Assembly (NCBI GenBank): GCA_937891245.1
Contig: CALAGB010000241.1
Span: 1-9,272, forward strand
Direction of reading: 5' to 3'
From: an uncultured Thermomicrobiales bacterium
GTDB taxonomy: Bacteria > Chloroflexota > Chloroflexia > Thermomicrobiales > Thermomicrobiaceae
Length of the DNA: 9,272 bases
Shown here: piece by piece, positions 5,305 through 9,272 of the stretch
Numbering within the stretch: the first letter of the stretch is position 1
How the letters are laid out: every line of letters starts with the position of its first letter
Notes under the pieces: generated by a model
Databases searched by the model: none
The model's input: only the letters and a program-made list of their open reading frames with translations
What the model was told of the DNA's origin: nothing
Program-made: the position numbers and the translations under genes

Positions 5305-7169
5305 TCAGAGTCCACCGTAGCGCTGGCAATGCGCTCGACTAGCATCGCTCCCCAGGGCGCCACCTCGATTGCGTTTCGCTCGTCGATTACCGTGTCACCC
5401 GTTGTCGTTCGATTTCCGCCCCAACGATCCGTCGAGGAATCGAGGATCGGCCTCCAATGCTCACCGCCGTTCGGCACGCGAACATCGGCCGTCTCGTTCG
5501 TGAAGTTGAGCAGCATGAGTGCCTCCTGATCGCCGTGTCTCCGGTGCAGAACGACAACCCGGTCGTCTGGTCCAGCCAGACCGACATCCTGACGCGTGAA
5601 CGAAGGAGCGGCGAGAGCCGGCAGTTCCCGTCGCAATCGCAGCAATTCGCGATGGAAGTCCTGCAGCGCGCGCCCGTCTGGTGAATCACGATGTTTGGGA
5701 TTGAGTTTCGAACGAATGAATGTTTCGGGCGCCTGCGGATCGGGAACGTCTTTGCCCGCATGGATATCCTCGAACGCTTTAGCTCGGCCGCGTCGAACTG
5801 CCTCCGCCAAATCCGGATCGGTGTGACTGGTGAAAAACTGGAACGGCGCGGACTCGCCATATTCTTCGCCCATAAAGACAAGCGGAATGTACGGCGAGAG
5901 GAGCGTGCAGACCGCTGACAATTTCATCTGTTCGAAACTGAGCATCACTGCGAGCCGGTCTCCAAACGCACGGTTCCCGATCTGGTCGTGATTCTGGTCG
6001 CAGACGACGAGTTGTTCGGGGCGAATGTTCCCGGGCGTAGTTCCGTGGGATCGGTCCCGAAAGCCCGAATACTGCCCGATATAGACGAATCCTCGCTCGA
6101 AGGCGCGTTTGAGATCGGCTACTCCGTCGAAGTCACGATAGATACCGTCGCGCTCCTGGGTGAGCGCGGTGTGCAGCGCGTGATGAAAGTCGTCGCTCCA
6201 CTGCGCGTCAAATCCGAGGCCATTCGTCTCCCTACTTTGGATGACCCGCGGATCGTTCAGGTCGCTTTCGGCGATCAGATACGCCGTGCGTCCAAGCATG
6301 CGGGCTTCACGATGAATTGTCTCGGTGAGCTGCCTCAGGAATGGGTACGCGCTCTGATCGAGGATGGCGTGGATCGCATCGACCCGGAATGCATCGATGT
6401 GCAGCTCCCGCAACCAGTAAAGCGCGCTCTCGATAAAGAAGCGACGGACCTCGTCGGAGCCAGGTCCGTCGAAGTTGAGCGCGTTGCCCCAGAGCGTACG
6501 GTAGCGATCGCTGTAGTAGTGGCCAAATTCCCCGGCGTAGGCGCCTTCCGGACCGAAGTGGTTGAAGACGACGTCGAGAATGACCGCCAGCTCGCGCTGG
6601 TGGCAGGCATCGACGAAGCGGGCGAATCCAGCGGGCCCGCCATACGATGACTGCGCGGCAAACGGATAGGCACCGTCATAACCCCAGTTGCGCTCGCCGG
6701 GAAACTCGTTGATCGGCATCAACTCGATCGCTGTGAACCCAAGGTGACGCAATCGATCGAGTTCGGCGATCGCGGCGTCGAAGGTTCCCGGCGCGGTAAA
6801 GGTGCCGGTATGAAGTTCATAGATGACATACTGCTCCAGCGCGGGCGCGCGCCAGAAGGGCGATGACCAACGGAAGGTCGACGGGTCGATTACGGCCGAT
6901 GCGCCGTGGACACCATCCGGTTGGGAGCGCGACGCCGGGTCGGGTCGCAGCCGCTCACCGTCGAGCTGGTACCAGTAGCGACTGCCGTCCGGCAGATCCG
7001 GTACGGTCACCTCGAAATAGTCGCGGGACGTCCGCGCCATGGGCAACAGGCGCGCCGGCGGTCCGTCGAGCTTCAGCGCAACGCTCGTAACCTGCGGCGC
7101 CCAGACGCGAAATCTCGTCCGTCCGCCGGGCAACCGAATTGCACCGATCGATGGGGCGTCATCGCTCAT
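5301..7169 (-). CDS. treZ: Maltooligosyltrehalose trehalohydrolase TreZ (GH13, EC 3.2.1.141)
   Basis: TreZ cuts the alpha-1,4 bond next to the trehalose cap made by TreY, releasing trehalose and a glucan two units shorter. The 622-residue protein has the expected order: an N-terminal CBM48/beta-sandwich domain (about 8-95, with GGRTRFRVWAP), a catalytic barrel starting near YELHTGTFT (117-125), region I DVVFNHFGPEGAY (199-211), region II FRVDAIHAI (261-269, nucleophile D264), region III IAESDLNDPR (299-308, acid/base E301), and region IV CDQNHDQIGNRAFGDR (390-405, D395). VFMGEEYGESAPFQFFTSHTD (431-451) is also characteristic of the family, and a C-terminal beta domain follows. Size is normal. 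The ATG overlaps the glgB stop as ATGA and has a GGGGA ribosome binding site 7 nt upstream (7181-7177). Its own stop overlaps treY. A cytoplasmic enzyme is expected. Confidence 0.97.
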   Translation of the reverse strand: MSDDAPSIGAIRLPGGRTRFRVWAPQVTSVALKLDGPPARLLPMARTSRDYFEVTVPDLPDGSRYWYQLDGERLRPDPASRSQPDGVHGASAVIDPSTFRWSSPFWRAPALEQYVIYELHTGTFTAPGTFDAAIAELDRLRHLGFTAIELMPINEFPGERNWGYDGAYPFAAQSSYGGPAGFARFVDACHQRELAVILDVVFNHFGPEGAYAGEFGHYYSDRYRTLWGNALNFDGPGSDEVRRFFIESALYWLRELHIDAFRVDAIHAILDQSAYPFLRQLTETIHREARMLGRTAYLIAESDLNDPRVIQSRETNGLGFDAQWSDDFHHALHTALTQERDGIYRDFDGVADLKRAFERGFVYIGQYSGFRDRSHGTTPGNIRPEQLVVCDQNHDQIGNRAFGDRLAVMLSFEQMKLSAVCTLLSPYIPLVFMGEEYGESAPFQFFTSHTDPDLAEAVRRGRAKAFEDIHAGKDVPDPQAPETFIRSKLNPKHRDSPDGRALQDFHRELLRLRRELPALAAPSFTRQDVGLAGPDDRVVVLHRRHGDQEALMLLNFTNETADVRVPNGGEHWRPILDSSTDRWGGNRTTTGDTVIDERNAIEVAPWGAMLVERIASATVDSE

Positions 7170-9079
7170 TCACTATTCCCCAAGAATCGGAAATAGAGCG
7201 CTCCGAGCGGAGGCAGGGTGAGCTTGAGCGACCGGGGCTGTCCGTGCCAGGGCACCGGCGTCGTCTCAGCTTCACCGAAATTACCGACCCCGCTACCGCC
7301 GTACACCTCCGCATCGCTGTTCAGTGCTTCCTGCCAGCGACCAAGGTACGGGACACCGACGCGATAGTCGTACCGCGGAACCGGCGTCGCGTTGAATACG
7401 GCCACCACCACGTCGTCGGAGTTGCCGGCGCGTCGCATGAAGCTCAGCACGCTGTTGTCGCCGTCGTTCGCATCGAGCCATTGAAAACCGCTCGGATCGA
7501 AGTCAACTTCATAGAGCGCCGGCGACTTCCGGTAGAAGCGGTTGAGATCTTCCAGCCAGCGTCGTATCCCGGCGTGAAGCGGGAAATCGAGGAGATGCCA
7601 ATCAATGCTGCCGTCGTGGTTCCACTCGGACCACTGGCCGATTTCGGCGCCCATGAAGAGTAAATTCTTGCCCGGCTCGGCGTACATCAGCCCGTAGAGC
7701 AGGCGCAAATTGGCGAATTTCTGCCAGTCATCGCCCGGCATCTTGCCGAGGAGCGAGCCTTTTCCGTGTACCACTTCATCATGCGAGAGCGGGAGCACGA
7801 AGTTCTCGTTGAACGCGTAGATCATGCGGAACGTGAGTTCATGGTGATGAAAGCGGCGATGAATCGGATCCTTGCTGAAATACTCGAGCGTGTCGTGCAT
7901 CCAGCCCATGTCCCACTTCATACCGAAGCCGAGCCCACCGAGATAGACCGGTCGCGAGACCATCGGCCAGGCCGTCGATTCTTCGGCGTAGGTCTGGACG
8001 TCGGGATATTCCTGGAAGATGGTCAGATTGAGTTGACGCAGAAACTCGATTGCTTCCAGATTCTCGCGACCACCGAAGCGATTGGGAATCCACTCGCCGG
8101 CTTTGCGTGAATAGTCGAGATAGAGCATCGAGGCGACCGCGTCGACCCGCATTCCGTCCGCGTGATACTGGTCGAGCCAGTAGAGCGCGCTGCTCAGCAG
8201 GAAGCTGCGCACCTCGGCACGATCGTAGTTGAAGATGTAGCTGTTCCAATCGGGGTGGTAGCCCTGGCGTGGATCGGCGTGTTCGAAGAGATGCGTCCCG
8301 TCGAAGTAAGCGAGACCGTGTTCGTCACTCGGAAAGTGCGACGGCACCCAATCGAGAATGACCCCGATGCCGTGCTGGTGCAGGTAATCAACGAAATACA
8401 TGAAATCTTGCGGCGTGCCATAGCGGCTACTCGGCGCGAAATAGCCGGTTGTCTGGTAGCCCCACGAGCCGAAGAATGGATGCTCCATGATCGGCATAAG
8501 TTCGACGTGCGTGAAGCCGAGCGAGTTGACGTGATCGACCAACTTCGGCGCGATCTCACGGTAGCTGAGCGAACGGTAACCGTCTTCCGGTACGCGCATC
8601 CAGGAACCGATGTGCAGTTCGTAGATCGAAATCGGCCCATCGAGCGCATTCCGCTGCCGGCGTTCTCCCATCCACTCCTGATCGTTCCAGTCGTACGCCA
8701 GATCCCACACGATGGACGCCCTTTTCGGGGGCACTTCGCTGTAGACGGCAAATGGATCGGCCTTGTCGACGCGGTAGCCGTCGATGTTTGAGTCGATTCG
8801 ATACTTGTATACGGCGCCATTCGTGATTCCAGGAATGAATCCTTCCCAGATTCCCGAACTCTCCCTCGACGAGAGCAGATTGGCATCCCCGTTCCAGCCG
8901 TTGAAGTCGCCGACAACTGCCACCTTATGAGCGTTGGGCGCCCACACGGCGAAGTGCGCGCCATCGACGCCATCCTGCGTAATCAGGTGCGAACCGAGGT
9001 GGCGATAAAGCCGGACATGATTCCCCTCGTTGAACAGGTAGATATCGTCGTTGCTGAGCAGACTATTGCGTGTGATCAC
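7166..9079 (-). CDS. glgB: 1,4-alpha-glucan branching enzyme GlgB (GH13_9, EC 2.4.1.18)
   Basis: GlgB cuts an alpha-1,4-glucan chain and rejoins the piece through an alpha-1,6 bond, creating branches in glycogen. The 637-residue protein has one N-terminal CBM48 domain (about 35-125, with HFAVWAPNAHKVAVVGDFNGW at 42-62) and lacks the additional N1 domain of the roughly 730-residue E. coli form. Catalytic signatures: YELHIGSW (153-160), ELMPIMEHPFFGSWGYQTTGYFAP (193-216), DWVPSHFP (243-250, region I), GMRVDAVASMLYLDY (309-323, nucleophile D313), YAEES (364-368, acid/base E366) and LSHDEVVHGKGSLLGKMPGD (431-450, D434). A C-terminal beta domain begins near 545. Translation starts at a GTG, the first start codon after the maltokinase stop in this frame, with an AGGAGG 4 nt upstream. 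The protein is 39 nt downstream of the maltokinase and overlaps treZ by 4 nt. Co-expression with TreY/TreZ places branching and trehalose release on the same glucan pool. Confidence 0.97.
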   Translation of the reverse strand: MITRNSLLSNDDIYLFNEGNHVRLYRHLGSHLITQDGVDGAHFAVWAPNAHKVAVVGDFNGWNGDANLLSSRESSGIWEGFIPGITNGAVYKYRIDSNIDGYRVDKADPFAVYSEVPPKRASIVWDLAYDWNDQEWMGERRQRNALDGPISIYELHIGSWMRVPEDGYRSLSYREIAPKLVDHVNSLGFTHVELMPIMEHPFFGSWGYQTTGYFAPSSRYGTPQDFMYFVDYLHQHGIGVILDWVPSHFPSDEHGLAYFDGTHLFEHADPRQGYHPDWNSYIFNYDRAEVRSFLLSSALYWLDQYHADGMRVDAVASMLYLDYSRKAGEWIPNRFGGRENLEAIEFLRQLNLTIFQEYPDVQTYAEESTAWPMVSRPVYLGGLGFGMKWDMGWMHDTLEYFSKDPIHRRFHHHELTFRMIYAFNENFVLPLSHDEVVHGKGSLLGKMPGDDWQKFANLRLLYGLMYAEPGKNLLFMGAEIGQWSEWNHDGSIDWHLLDFPLHAGIRRWLEDLNRFYRKSPALYEVDFDPSGFQWLDANDGDNSVLSFMRRAGNSDDVVVAVFNATPVPRYDYRVGVPYLGRWQEALNSDAEVYGGSGVGNFGEAETTPVPWHGQPRSLKLTLPPLGALYFRFLGNSE

Positions 9080-9083
9080 GCGC

Positions 9084-9089
9084 CCTCCT
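9084..9089 (-). promoter_or_regulatory. Ribosome binding site of glgB
   Basis: A perfect AGGAGG on the - strand lies 4 nt before the glgB GTG start in the 39-nt gap after the maltokinase gene. The spacing is rather short but supports the GTG. No other ATG, GTG or TTG occurs in frame between the upstream TAG stop and this codon. No promoter is visible in the gap, consistent with co-transcription from upstream. Confidence 0.65.
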
Positions 9090-9118
9090 CGTTGTTCATG
9101 CGTTCGTTGTTTGGCGCG

Positions 9119-9272
9119 CTAGCCATCTTCTCCGATGAGTTGAAGAACGCCGCGTAGTGGGATCAAAAGCCAATCCGGACGGTTGTTCAGCTCATAACCG
9201 ACTTCGTAGATCGCCTTTTCCAGCAGAAAGGCATCGATCAGCATCTGCACGTCCGCGAGTTCGCGCGGCAGA
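9119..9272 (-). CDS. Maltokinase C-terminus (Mak/Pep2 type, possibly a TreS-maltokinase fusion), partial
   Basis: Only the last 50 codons and the TAG stop are inside the window. The peptide contains LLEKAIYEVGYELNNRPDWL (residues 16-35 of the visible part) followed by IPLRGVLQLIG. This closely resembles the C-terminal end of maltokinases and of trehalose synthase-maltokinase fusion proteins. Maltokinase uses ATP to make maltose-1-phosphate, the donor for the GlgE maltosyltransferase, and in fusions the TreS half interconverts trehalose and maltose. The position directly upstream of glgB in the same transcript fits glucan/trehalose metabolism. Whether the gene is a free-standing mak or the end of a fusion cannot be told from here. 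The identification rests on a short, recognisable stretch recalled from the family, without any search. Confidence 0.82.
   Translation of the reverse strand, partial: LPRELADVQMLIDAFLLEKAIYEVGYELNNRPDWLLIPLRGVLQLIGEDG

Noticed and set aside
4699..5529. Open frame of 276 codons on the + strand across the treY/treZ junction.
   Set aside because: It lies wholly opposite two well-supported genes and its translation shows no family signature; it is a shadow of GC-rich coding DNA.
5988..6650. Open frame of 220 codons on the + strand opposite treZ.
   Set aside because: Antisense to the catalytic core of TreZ, with no start signal or domain.
8162..8791. Open frame of 209 codons on the + strand opposite glgB.
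   Set aside because: Antisense to conserved GlgB motifs; no independent evidence for translation.

Overview
The window is gene-dense chromosomal DNA of moderately high GC, with no mobile element, CRISPR array, rRNA or prophage signature. It has two divergently organised halves. GTG starts, 4-nt ATGA overlaps between genes, a tRNA without an encoded CCA end, an FmdB-type zinc ribbon with a long acidic tail, and a maltokinase-glgB-treZ-treY cluster fit a bacterium of the Chloroflexota (Thermomicrobia-like) or a related Gram-positive-type lineage. This placement is inferred from gene content and style and is low confidence.

Positions 1-1599 (+ strand) hold a polytopic membrane sugar-phosphate transferase of the MraY/WecA/TagO superfamily, which starts lipid-linked polysaccharide synthesis. 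One base after its stop begins a small FmdB-family zinc-ribbon protein with an acidic Gly/Asp-rich tail. The pair is evidently co-transcribed.

Positions 1620-2336 (- strand) hold, in transcription order, a tRNA with anticodon CAU, the ribosomal silencing factor rsfS, and a small single-pass membrane protein of unknown function whose likely start overlaps the rsfS stop. Both the tRNA and rsfS have their own recognisable sigma70-type promoter with an exact 17-bp spacer. The small gene converges on the zinc-ribbon gene with only 20 bp between the stops.

Positions 2404-9272 (- strand) are an alpha-glucan/trehalose operon read in the order maltokinase (C-terminal end only, possibly the end of a TreS-maltokinase fusion), glgB, treZ, treY. 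GlgB branches glycogen-type glucan. TreY turns the reducing end of an alpha-1,4-glucan into a trehalosyl cap, and TreZ releases free trehalose. The maltokinase links trehalose/maltose back to glucan through maltose-1-phosphate. Junctions glgB/treZ and treZ/treY are 4-nt ATGA overlaps, so these enzymes are probably made by coupled translation. All three complete GH13 enzymes keep their catalytic Asp/Glu/Asp triad, and no frameshift or pseudogene is seen.

I found no clear undescribed system. The most useful leads are the small membrane protein behind rsfS, the acidic-tailed zinc-ribbon protein coupled to the transferase, the Met-versus-Ile2 identity of the CAU tRNA, and the very tight glucan/trehalose operon.
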